Shown here one piece after another: positions 27,827 through 36,728 of a DNA stretch of 39,821 bases (positions are counted from its first letter, which is position 1; each line of letters starts with the position of its first letter). Below the pieces are notes generated by a model. The model worked only from the letters and a program-made list of their open reading frames with translations. It searched no databases and was not told the DNA's origin. The DNA comes from Promethearchaeota archaeon (lineage in GTDB: Archaea > Asgardarchaeota > Lokiarchaeia > Sigyniarchaeales > SOKP01): positions 1 to 39,821 of the forward strand of contig JAHLWH010000279.1 of assembly GCA_019058015.1 (NCBI GenBank). The letters run 5' to 3'. A program made the translations under genes and the position numbers.

Positions 27827-28456
27827 CTATAGTTGAAGATCTTTATCTTCCAAAATCTCAACTGTTATATTTGGATTTTTATTTTTCAATATTTCCTTAA
27901 ATTGGCTTAAATCCTTACCCCAATTATGCATCGGAATTGCTATTTTAGGGTTAATATCAACCACAGCATCAGTAGATTCGTCAAAATCCATGGTGTAAGT
28001 TCCCCCACATGGAAGCATCGCAACATCAATATCTTTTAAGTCCTTCATTTCCGGAATTCTTTCTGTATCTCCGGCGTGATAAATTCTTTTTCCTTCTGCT
28101 TCAATTATTATACCTGCCCACCCTCTATTTTTTGGATGAGTACTCTTTTTGATTGTATATGCGGGAACAAGTTGTATCTTAACATCTTCTACCTCGAAAA
28201 TTTCTCCGAATTTAAGACCTTTTCCATTAAATTTTTTTAAATTACCTGATTCACTTTTCGGTCCAATTACAATTGTAGAATCTTTAGATATTTCTCTAAT
28301 CGATGCACCATCCATATGATCTCCATGAGAATGACTTGAAATGATAATATCTGCCTTTTCTAAGCCAGTAGGAATTTCATAAGGATCTAAATACATAACC
28401 TTACCAGATTTTGTTATAATTTGAAAGCATGCATGGGATATCCATTTTATCTTCAT
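27827..28456 (-). CDS. Metal-dependent hydrolase, UPF0173/MBL-fold
   Basis: IKWISHACFQI, ADIIISSHSHGDHMDG, IYHAGDTERIPEM, PCGGTYTMDFDE. Confidence 0.88.
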   Translation of the reverse strand: MKIKWISHACFQIITKSGKVMYLDPYEIPTGLEKADIIISSHSHGDHMDGASIREISKDSTIVIGPKSESGNLKKFNGKGLKFGEIFEVEDVKIQLVPAYTIKKSTHPKNRGWAGIIIEAEGKRIYHAGDTERIPEMKDLKDIDVAMLPCGGTYTMDFDESTDAVVDINPKIAIPMHNWGKDLSQFKEILKNKNPNITVEILEDKDLQL

Positions 28457-28703
28457 AATTACAATTTATAATTATCTGATATTTAATAATTATGGATTTT
28501 TCGAAAAAGAATCTTTTTTATAGGTTTTACTAATCTATTTCTTTTTTCATCGAAGTATAATACATAATTTTTACCTAAATTCTTTCCAAAGGAGAGTGAA
28601 ATCTGGGATTCTTTTCTTTTATAAAAAATTTGCTTGGTTTTTTAATTTGGGTTTCAAAAATTTAATATTTTACATATTTTAATATTGAAAAATTTTATAA
28701 ATA

Positions 28704-28731
28704 TTTTTAAAAACTTTGGATTATTGTAGAA
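28704..28731 (+). promoter_or_regulatory. Promoter-like element shared with 26551-26578
   Basis: TTTTTAAAAACTTTGGATTATTGTAGAA just upstream of ATG 28741. Confidence 0.5.
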
Positions 28732-28740
28732 TTAAAGAAC

Positions 28741-29469
28741 ATGGAGTTTCCTAAAGTTAATCTACATATACACTCTAATTTTTCAGATGGGGCAAATTCA
28801 ATTGAAAAAATTGTATTAGAGTCTTTGAAATTAGGATTAGATTATATTGCAATTACAGATCATTTTACAAATACTTGGAAGGCAAATATTATTAAAACTT
28901 TAAACAATAGGAGAAAAATTTCAAAGTATTTGGATGAAATTTCAGAGTATCAAGAATTCTTAAGGTTAAAAAAATTACCTCTAAAATTATTGAGTGGTGT
29001 CGAAATTGATTTAAGAAGTTCAATCGATTATATAAAGAAGAATATTGAGATCGATAAATTCCAGTTAATTTTATTTGAATATCTTCAAAATATGAAAGAT
29101 GCTATTAAAATTGAAAGATTAATAAAATATTGGAAAATCTCAATTAACTCGGAGTCCAATTTTCCCATCATGGGATTAGCACATTTTGATCCGGGATATT
29201 TAATTTATAATTATTTAGAAGATTTAATTGAATTTCTGAAGGAATATAATATTTATTTTGAGTTTAACTATAGTTATTCTCAATATTACTCATCGGAATA
29301 TAGATTATTTTTTGATAAATTAAAAGAACATAAAGTTCCTGTAGGTATTGGTTCAGACTCTCATTCTTTACCTTATCTAGCTAATATTAAGGAACCCCTT
29401 GAAAAAATTATCCAATATAATTTAGAGGATAATTTTAGGTTATTGATTTCTAAATTAGAAGAAAAATAA
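28741..29469 (+). CDS. PHP-domain phosphoesterase
   Basis: NLHIHSNFSDGANSIEKIV, YIAITDH, LLSGVEIDL, VPVGIGSDSHSLPYLANI. Confidence 0.85.
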   Translation: MEFPKVNLHIHSNFSDGANSIEKIVLESLKLGLDYIAITDHFTNTWKANIIKTLNNRRKISKYLDEISEYQEFLRLKKLPLKLLSGVEIDLRSSIDYIKKNIEIDKFQLILFEYLQNMKDAIKIERLIKYWKISINSESNFPIMGLAHFDPGYLIYNYLEDLIEFLKEYNIYFEFNYSYSQYYSSEYRLFFDKLKEHKVPVGIGSDSHSLPYLANIKEPLEKIIQYNLEDNFRLLISKLEEK

Positions 29470-29570
29470 AATTCAGATCTTTTATTTCAATTTTAGGATA
29501 GTATAGCAATTAACTCTAAGATACAACCTTAGTGCCATCCTTTTAAACCATACACGTATAACTCAATATT

Positions 29571-29750
29571 TTATTTGGGTAAAAAAGTGAGATTACTTGC
29601 TTGAGCTATGTAATACACTCTCTCACATTCGGGACAACTTCTTGCCTCAATGATTTGAGAATCTTCAGTAAAGGGCTTAATTTCTTCACAACAGACTAAT
29701 TTTGTATTACAATGATCACATTTCTTGGGTAATTTTGTTTTTTTCCTCAT
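29571..29750 (-). CDS. Small zinc-ribbon protein (59 aa)
   Basis: Reverse strand ATG 29750 to TAA 29571: MRKKTKLPKKCDHCNTKLVCCEEIKPFTEDSQIIEARSCPECERVYYIAQASNLTFLPK; two CxxC pairs. Below the ORF-track cutoff. Confidence 0.65.
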   Translation of the reverse strand: MRKKTKLPKKCDHCNTKLVCCEEIKPFTEDSQIIEARSCPECERVYYIAQASNLTFLPK

Positions 29751-29961
29751 TTATTTATTCCTTATTTTATCAAATTTACTTAAATAAATTGGCAATTTTA
29801 TTAAATGTCATTATATTATTTAAAGATTTACTTAGGATTTTAAAGGTACTATAATAATCTCTTAAAAATCATCATTTAATTTTATCATTTTAATGTTTCC
29901 TTTTGTAAAACCAATAAGCTTTATATTATAAGATTTCCAATGATTCTTATTTTATACCTCG

Positions 29962-30066
29962 TTGAAAAATATTAAAAAACCCCTTGAAAAAATTATCCAA
30001 TATAATTTAGAGGATAATTTTCAATTATTAATTTTAAAATTAAAGGAAAAATGGTATTTCCTTTAA
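29962..30066 (+). pseudogene. Orphan C-terminal fragment of the PHP gene
   Basis: LKNIKKPLEKIIQYNLEDNFQLLILKLKEKWYFL*; 29978-30021 is identical (44 nt) to 29393-29436 in the upstream PHP gene. Confidence 0.85.
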
Positions 30067-30118
30067 GTTCTCTAACTTATATTTTTCTTCTTAACTATAA
30101 TTCAATCAATATAGAAAT

Positions 30119-30247
30119 TTAAAGTTTGAAGGCCGGTGTGGAAAATGTGTATATAAAACAATTTGTGGGGGCTGTCGAGCCAAAGTGTTTCTCGCCACCG
30201 ACTCTTACACCAAATCCGATCCAACTTGCATATTAAATAATCAATAA
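30119..30247 (+). pseudogene. Orphan C-terminal fragment of a radical SAM/SPASM protein
   Basis: LKFEGRCGKCVYKTICGGCRAKVFLATDSYTKSDPTCILNNQ*; CGKCxYxxxCGGCRA is the SPASM-type cysteine pattern. Confidence 0.8.
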
Positions 30248-30282
30248 TTGAATAAGATAAAATTATAAAATTATAAAAAATC

Positions 30283-31170
30283 TTATCTTTTGGCTGGAGA
30301 AGCATAGCAATAATCGCAATTATGAATACACTTAAAGATACCTGTATATCCTCCTATATCTTTTGACTTATGACACCCACAATCTTTTCTTTGTCCGGTG
30401 TCTTTAAGTGAGGGTATCTCTTCTTTAACTATTTTTTGGATTTTTATAGCATCAATGCAATGTGCTTGTTCTATTCCATCGATTTTGAGTAAATCCGGCT
30501 GACAGCAAGCCATCATTGTCATTTGGAACTTATCACATACTTTTTTTAATTTTCTGAGAGTTTCTTGTTTCTTTTTAAAAGAGAGTTCAAGAGGTACATT
30601 TCCCCTCGCTAACATTCGTTTTTTTACCTTTAGATAAATATTAGCAAAACTAAATATCATTTCTTTTATTCCAAAACTTGCAATATTCTCTATAATATAA
30701 TCAAATTGTTGCAAATTATGTTTAACTTTATCTGAATCTATTGATTTATAAAATATTATTGGGTCATACCTGAAATTGACCGCAAGAGTTCCGAATTCAT
30801 TGACCAACCATTCAAATTGCTCAAATCTTTTTTCTAATGATATTTTTAGATTTGATTCCAACTCTGAGGGTGTATTAATTGTGAATTGGAAATAGTGCCC
30901 TTTATAGGATTTGAATAAATCATTGTAGTTTTTATAGTATTCAATCCAGGTACTAAAATTTTTACTCCACCATACAAAGCATTTCACATCTTTAGGACTT
31001 AAAGATACTCTATAAACTTGTTTTCGATTGAAAGGATTAACAACATCAACATAACCTTGTTTTATTTTGTCAATAACCCAATCCATAAGGAAAGCAGGGA
31101 TATCTGTTCTTCGGGAACAAGAAATTATTGGAGATTTAACTAATTTGGGGATATCTGTATTTTTAACCAT
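30283..31170 (-). CDS. DUF1848 family protein
   Basis: IISCSRRTDIPAFLMDW, VNPFNRKQVYRVSLSPKDVKCFVWWSKN, CGCHKSKDIGGYTGIFKCIHNCDYCYA. Confidence 0.85.
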   Translation of the reverse strand: MVKNTDIPKLVKSPIISCSRRTDIPAFLMDWVIDKIKQGYVDVVNPFNRKQVYRVSLSPKDVKCFVWWSKNFSTWIEYYKNYNDLFKSYKGHYFQFTINTPSELESNLKISLEKRFEQFEWLVNEFGTLAVNFRYDPIIFYKSIDSDKVKHNLQQFDYIIENIASFGIKEMIFSFANIYLKVKKRMLARGNVPLELSFKKKQETLRKLKKVCDKFQMTMMACCQPDLLKIDGIEQAHCIDAIKIQKIVKEEIPSLKDTGQRKDCGCHKSKDIGGYTGIFKCIHNCDYCYASPAKR

Positions 31171-31224
31171 GTTTTTATATAATTAAAATCAATTCAAAAT
31201 TAATTAATTTTTTTAGATTAAGAA

Positions 31225-31689
31225 ATGGTTAATGTAATGGAGTATAAATTAACAATTCGGAAGGCGGCTTCAAAAGAAGAACTTGAGGAATTATATGATT
31301 TAAGATGGAAATTATTAAGAAAACCTTGGAATCAACCAAAAGGATCCGAAAGAGATGAAAAAGAACATGAATCTTATTCATTCATTGCAATTTTAGATGA
31401 CAAAATTGTTGGAACAGCACGTCTTCATAAAAATAATGAAAAAGAAGGACAAATAAGATACTTAGCAGTTGAAAAAGAATATCAAAAAATGGATATTGGA
31501 AAAAGTTTAATGAAAAAAATTGAAATGCATGCAATAAATCTTGGATTAGAATCTGTTATATTAAACGCTAGAAAAACAGCGGAAAATTTTTTTGAAAAAC
31601 TTGGTTATAAAGTAATTAGAAAAGGTCATACGCTTTTTAATGAAATTGAACATTTTGTAATGAGAAAAAGTTTAATCAATTCAAATTAA
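31225..31689 (+). CDS. GNAT-family N-acetyltransferase
   Basis: IRYLAVEKEYQKMDIGKSLMKKIEMHA; ILNARKTAENFFEKLGYKVI. Confidence 0.88.
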   Translation: MVNVMEYKLTIRKAASKEELEELYDLRWKLLRKPWNQPKGSERDEKEHESYSFIAILDDKIVGTARLHKNNEKEGQIRYLAVEKEYQKMDIGKSLMKKIEMHAINLGLESVILNARKTAENFFEKLGYKVIRKGHTLFNEIEHFVMRKSLINSN

Positions 31690-31795
31690 TCCAAAGTTTT
31701 ATATTGAGTTTATATCAAGAAAATATTATTATAAATATTATTTTAAAAATAAAATCATAAATACTATTGTTTTATTATATTATCACAATTTTTAG

Positions 31796-33253
31796 GTGAA
31801 AATAAAAATGGTACTGAAAAGTCCAGAAGAATATTTAGAAAGTATAAAGAGACCTGTAAATTTGTATATGTTTGGGGAGAAAATTAAAGACTTCTGGAAT
31901 CATCCAGTAATATTACCTTCAATTAATTCAGTTAAGAAAATTTATGAATTAGCTCAAATCGATGAATATAAAGATTTAATGACAGCAACTTCTCATTTAA
32001 CAGGTGAAACAATAAATCGATTTACCCATATCCATCAATCAGTAGATGACTTGATAAAAAAAGTAAAAATGCAGAGATTAATGGGGCAAAAAACGGCTTG
32101 TTGTTTCCAACGTTGTGTAGGCTTTGATACTGCAAATGCATTATATAGTGTAACTTATGAAATGGATAAGGAATATGGAACAAATTATCATGAACGATTC
32201 AAGAAATACTGGATTGAGGTTCAGAATCAAGATTTGATGGTTGACGGCGCAATGACAGATACAAAGGGAGATCGTAGTAAAAGACCGAACAAACAAACAG
32301 ATCTGGATGCATTTTTACATATTGTGGATGAGAATGATGATGGAATTATAGTAAGGGGTGCAAAAATTCATCAGACAGGATTCTTAAACTCACACAGAGC
32401 CATCATTATGCCAACTTTATCTTTACGGCCCGGTGAAGAGGAATATGCTGTTAGTTTTGGAGTTGATACAAATGAAAAGGGAATAACATTAATATATGGA
32501 AGGCAATCATGCGATACTCGTAAAATGGAAAAAGGAAAATTAGATATTGGAAATTATAAATACGGAGGTCAAGAAATATTTGTAATTTTTGAAGATGTAT
32601 TTATCCCAAATGATCGTATTTTTATGAAGAGAGAGATTAAATTTTCGGGAGAATTAGTTAATCGATTTGCGGGATTTCATCGTCAATCATATGGTGGTTG
32701 CAAAGTAGGTGTAGGAGATGTTCTTATTGGTGCAACATCTTTGATTTCAGAATATAATGGAGTAGAAAAAGCCAGTCACATTCAAGATAAATTAGTTGAG
32801 ATGGTACATTTAAATGAAACCCTTTATAGTTGTGGAATTGCTTGTAGTTCATTAGGATTTCAGAGAGAAGCTGGGAATTATGAAATGGACATGCTTTTAG
32901 CAAATGTATGCAAACAAAATGTTACTCGTTTTCCGTATGAAATTGGTAGATTAGCAGAAGATATTGCAGGAGGGATTATTTGTACATTACCATCTGAGGC
33001 AGATTTTAATTCTGAAGTAGTCGGATCTTTATTAAAGAAATATCTCAGTACATGCAATGAAGTTTCTGTTGAAGATCGATATAAAGTCTTACGCTTCATA
33101 GAGAATTTAACTATGGGTGTTGCTTCCGTGAGTTATAGAACAGAGTCAATGCATGGGGCAGGGTCCCCTCAAGCTCAGAGAATAATGATAAGAAGACAAG
33201 CAAATTTAGAAAGTAAAAAGAAACTAATTAAGGAGATTCTAGATATTAATTAA
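31796..33253 (+). CDS. 4-hydroxybutyryl-CoA dehydratase / 4-hydroxyphenylacetate 3-monooxygenase family
   Basis: CCFQRCVGFD (CxxxC) and FHRQSYGGCKVG (H-x6-C) match the Fe-S ligand spacing of the clostridial dehydratase; MHGAGSPQAQRIMI. Confidence 0.85.
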   Translation: MKIKMVLKSPEEYLESIKRPVNLYMFGEKIKDFWNHPVILPSINSVKKIYELAQIDEYKDLMTATSHLTGETINRFTHIHQSVDDLIKKVKMQRLMGQKTACCFQRCVGFDTANALYSVTYEMDKEYGTNYHERFKKYWIEVQNQDLMVDGAMTDTKGDRSKRPNKQTDLDAFLHIVDENDDGIIVRGAKIHQTGFLNSHRAIIMPTLSLRPGEEEYAVSFGVDTNEKGITLIYGRQSCDTRKMEKGKLDIGNYKYGGQEIFVIFEDVFIPNDRIFMKREIKFSGELVNRFAGFHRQSYGGCKVGVGDVLIGATSLISEYNGVEKASHIQDKLVEMVHLNETLYSCGIACSSLGFQREAGNYEMDMLLANVCKQNVTRFPYEIGRLAEDIAGGIICTLPSEADFNSEVVGSLLKKYLSTCNEVSVEDRYKVLRFIENLTMGVASVSYRTESMHGAGSPQAQRIMIRRQANLESKKKLIKEILDIN

Positions 33254-33330
33254 AAATCAATATTAATGATTGAATCTTTAATTCCTTATTCTTTATTAAA
33301 TTTTAAATAAACATTATATTAGTTAAGATT

Positions 33331-34350
33331 ATGATTCCTTCTATTGAATGGATTGAAAATAAAGTCAAAATGATCGACCAAACAATTCTACCGCACAAAC
33401 TTGAATTTTTAGAATTTGAAGATTACAGAGATATCGCGAAAGCTATAAAGATAATGAATATAAGGGGTGCTCCTGCTATAGGTGTTGCAGCTGCGATGGG
33501 AATGGCCCTAGCTTCTATTGAATTTAAAAATAAAAATAAAGAAGAGTTTCTGAGCTCATTAAAAGAGGCAGGAGAATTAATAAAACAGACAAGACCTACG
33601 GCTGTAAATTTATTTTGGGCAGTAGATCGGATTTTAAATAAGATTGAGGGAGTTGATAAAAAATCTAGTGAGCTTTCTGAAATCATAATAGATGAAGCAA
33701 AAAAAATGTGGCAGGAAGATATTGACACGAACAAGAGTATTGGTAAATATGGAGCAGAATTACTAGATGATGGAGATACAATCCAAACACATTGCAATGC
33801 AGGCTCCCTTGCAACTGTTCAATATGGTACTGCACTAGCTCCGGTAAGAGTTACTATTGAACAAGGTAAAAAAATTTCAGTAGTTGCTGACGAAACCAGA
33901 CCGAGATTACAAGGTGCACGATTAACTGCTTTTGAATTGCAATATGATAAGATTCCAGTAAGCGTCATTTCAGATGGTTCCTCAGGTTTAATGATGAGAT
34001 TAGGAAAAATCCAAAAAGTCATAGTTGGAGCAGATCGAATTACATCAGATGGCGTTTTTAATAAAATTGGAACATATATGGTCGCTTTAGCTGCTCAAGA
34101 TAATAAAATCCCATTTTATGTAGCAGCTCCCGTATCAACTTTATCAATGAGCGAATCATTTGAAGATGTCAAAATTGAACAAAGAGATTCTAAAGAAGTA
34201 AGTCATGTGTTAGGAAAAGTTCAAATTGTTCCAGAAGGGGTTAATTGTATTAATTATGCTTTTGATTTTACTCCTTTCGAATTAGTTACAGCTGTTATTA
34301 CTGAAGATGGGGTTTTCTCACCTAAAGATTTGGTGGAAAAATATACCTAA
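33331..34350 (+). CDS. mtnA: S-methyl-5-thioribose-1-phosphate isomerase-like (MtnA / eIF2B-like)
   Basis: MNIRGAPAIGVAAAMG, TRPTAVNLFWAVDR, THCNAGSLATVQYGTALAP, DETRPRLQGARLTAFEL, VGADRITSDG. Confidence 0.85.
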   Translation: MIPSIEWIENKVKMIDQTILPHKLEFLEFEDYRDIAKAIKIMNIRGAPAIGVAAAMGMALASIEFKNKNKEEFLSSLKEAGELIKQTRPTAVNLFWAVDRILNKIEGVDKKSSELSEIIIDEAKKMWQEDIDTNKSIGKYGAELLDDGDTIQTHCNAGSLATVQYGTALAPVRVTIEQGKKISVVADETRPRLQGARLTAFELQYDKIPVSVISDGSSGLMMRLGKIQKVIVGADRITSDGVFNKIGTYMVALAAQDNKIPFYVAAPVSTLSMSESFEDVKIEQRDSKEVSHVLGKVQIVPEGVNCINYAFDFTPFELVTAVITEDGVFSPKDLVEKYT

Positions 34351-34484
34351 ACAGAGATGAAAGTAAACTTTTAAGTATATCATCATTGAAATGACTAAGT
34401 GATTTAGATAACAAAATGCGAAGTATTAATCTACATCCAAAGAAACCCAAATTTTTTTAACATTATTATTAAATAATATATTTA

Positions 34485-34892
34485 ATGGAATTAACTTATA
34501 AAAATGCACATCGAATATCATCTGGAATAACCTTTATCATTAGTATAATCTGGTGGAGTATTTTTTAATTATTTCTTAGTTTAGATACAAATAGTTTCAT
34601 TATATGTGGAACCCTTGCAGGATTTGGTATTATTAAGTTTATTATAGAATCAATTCGTGATGACAACCCAGAAAGACCTAATAAATTTGAAGTAATAATT
34701 ACTTATTTAATAGGAATAATTTCGCTTGTAATTTGTCTTCTATTTAACTCCCTTTATTATCTTTTTATCTCCCTTATTTTCTTGAGTGCCGCACTAGTAT
34801 TCCATTTTTCATTCATTGCTTTAAAAAAACAGGGGGGCAAGAGAATATATCAACATAATGAATTGGAGCATGTTGATTGTGAGAAAATTTAA
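34485..34892 (+). pseudogene. Small multi-TM membrane protein with in-frame TAA after codon 27
   Basis: MELTYKNAHRISSGITFIISIIWWSIF*LFLSLDTNSFIICGTLAGFGIIKFIIESIRDDNPERPNKFEVIITYLIGIISLVICLLFNSLYYLFISLIFLSAALVFHFSFIALKKQGGKRIYQHNELEHVDCEKI*. Confidence 0.6.
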
Positions 34893-34913
34893 ATGATTAT
34901 TAAGGAGTTTACC

Positions 34914-35897
34914 CTAATTACTAAGGAAATTGTCTAATTCTCTCTTAAAGTCATATAGGGTTTTAATTCTACTAATATTATTTCTAAATACTGTTGCATT
35001 TTTCATAAATTTGGATAACCATAAAGAATTTCTTTTTAACTCAACAAATTTAAAATCATCATGAGGGTAATCAATCCCGGAAAGAAAGGTATCAATACAA
35101 TTTTCATAAATTTCTATCATATTTTTCAATGAATCCTTTTGGACTTTGTAAGTTTCTTTCTTTCCCGTTTTTAAATATTTTTCAATAGCCGAAAAAATTT
35201 GTGGATTCCCCATGGACTCTCTTCCAATCATTATTGCATCAACTCCTGTATAATCTAACATTTTTTTAGCAGACTCCAGATCAAAGATATCTCCATTGCC
35301 AACAACCGGAATTGATACCGATTCTTTTAATTTTTTTATTGTCTCTAATTCTACAGTTGTACTTTGAAATCGACTTATTACAGTTCTACCATGTAATGTT
35401 ATAAATTCAAAACCTAAATCTTCTACTATCTTCCCTATATCTAAATACACATTAGGTTTATAAAATCCCGTTCTCAGTTTTAGTGAAACTGGTTTATTTG
35501 AATATTTTATTATCGTATTTAAAATTGCTTTTAATAAATCAATGTCTTTTAATAGATATCCTCCCTCTTTTGAATTAATAGCTCTTCTGGAAGGACACCC
35601 TGCATTAAAATCCAATATATTAAAATCATAACTATTAAGAAAATCAACGCTCATTTTAACTGATTCGGTATCAGGGCCAATTATTTGGACACTAATTGGT
35701 TCCTCTTTTTCAATTTTAAAGAGTTCATGCTCAACGGATTCTGGCTTGCCTGCAAACCTTTTTGAATATAACATAGGCACTGAAACCAATCCAATGGCTC
35801 CAAAATGGCGGCAAAACCTTCTATACGGCCCTGTTGAAATATTTAATAAAGGTGCCAAAATTAAATTATTTTCGAGTTTTAATTTTCCTAATTGCAT
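34914..35897 (-). CDS. tRNA-dihydrouridine synthase family protein
   Basis: LILAPLLNISTGPYRRFCRHFGAIGLVSVPML, DFNAGCPSRRAINSKEGGYLL, VGNGDIFDLESAKKML, DAIMIGRESMGNPQIF. Confidence 0.88.
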   Translation of the reverse strand: MQLGKLKLENNLILAPLLNISTGPYRRFCRHFGAIGLVSVPMLYSKRFAGKPESVEHELFKIEKEEPISVQIIGPDTESVKMSVDFLNSYDFNILDFNAGCPSRRAINSKEGGYLLKDIDLLKAILNTIIKYSNKPVSLKLRTGFYKPNVYLDIGKIVEDLGFEFITLHGRTVISRFQSTTVELETIKKLKESVSIPVVGNGDIFDLESAKKMLDYTGVDAIMIGRESMGNPQIFSAIEKYLKTGKKETYKVQKDSLKNMIEIYENCIDTFLSGIDYPHDDFKFVELKRNSLWLSKFMKNATVFRNNISRIKTLYDFKRELDNFLSN

Positions 35898-35979
35898 TTA
35901 CATGAATATTAACAGTTTTTAATTATATTTCATTTAATATTAAAAAAGATTTAATTGTTTTTCTTCTTGATTAATAATT

Positions 35980-36462
35980 ATGTATGAGTTTCCGAAAAAA
36001 TTAAAAACTCTCAAATATCATGAAAATCAATCCTTCGCTTTACATAAAAATCTAATTTTATTACATAATAAATCGAGAATTCGCAAATTAATAACGGATT
36101 TGCAAATCTTGTTTAAAGAGAGGATTGGAATACCTTTAGACGCTACTGCTATTAGAGATAGTTATCTTAAAAAGAAACATTTTGATAAATATCTAATTTT
36201 ACTATGTGCCGAATTAGAAGAAGAAAAGGAATTAGATACAATAATTGATAAATATGAAAACGTTCAATTAAAAAGTGGAGCCTACGAAATAGAAGTAACC
36301 AAAGAATTCACTCTACTTAAAGCAATTGATTTTAAGGGTTTTGAAAAGGGAGTTAATACATTAAAAATCATTTTAGAGCAAACCTTCTCTAACTATTTTA
36401 AAGAAAATGAATTTGAAAAGTATATGCAAATTCCTTCTTTATCAATTTTAGATGAGATATAG
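35980..36462 (+). CDS. Hypothetical protein
   Basis: 160-aa ORF, good composition; no family recognised. Confidence 0.55.
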   Translation: MYEFPKKLKTLKYHENQSFALHKNLILLHNKSRIRKLITDLQILFKERIGIPLDATAIRDSYLKKKHFDKYLILLCAELEEEKELDTIIDKYENVQLKSGAYEIEVTKEFTLLKAIDFKGFEKGVNTLKIILEQTFSNYFKENEFEKYMQIPSLSILDEI

Positions 36463-36523
36463 AATGATTTAAATCATTTCCATAAAAAAAATAATTAAAA
36501 AATATAATAGGAAAAAAATTACT

Positions 36524-36673
36524 TATTTTGGGATAAATTTCCAAGGATCTTGTTTAACTAAATTCCAAGATTTTTCAGCATAATCCTGGATCATTCTGTG
36601 AATATTGAAATACGCAGCAGTTGCAATGGCATTTTTCATCCGCCAAAGCCACTCATCCTGGTCCATGTAAGTG
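36524..36673 (-). pseudogene. C-terminal fragment of an alpha-glucan (glycogen) phosphorylase-like protein, copy 1
   Basis: TYMDQDEWLWRMKNAIATAAYFNIHRMIQDYAEKSWNLVKQDPWKFIPK*; FNxHRMxxxYAE C-terminal signature; no upstream coding continuation. Confidence 0.75.
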
Positions 36674-36728
36674 GTAAAAATAAAAAAAAAGAAATTTATT
36701 TATATTATTATACGATAAAATTTGCTTC

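Noticed and set aside
30102-30305. 67-aa minus-strand ORF
   Set aside because: The same DNA on the + strand encodes a recognisable SPASM cysteine motif, which is far better supported.
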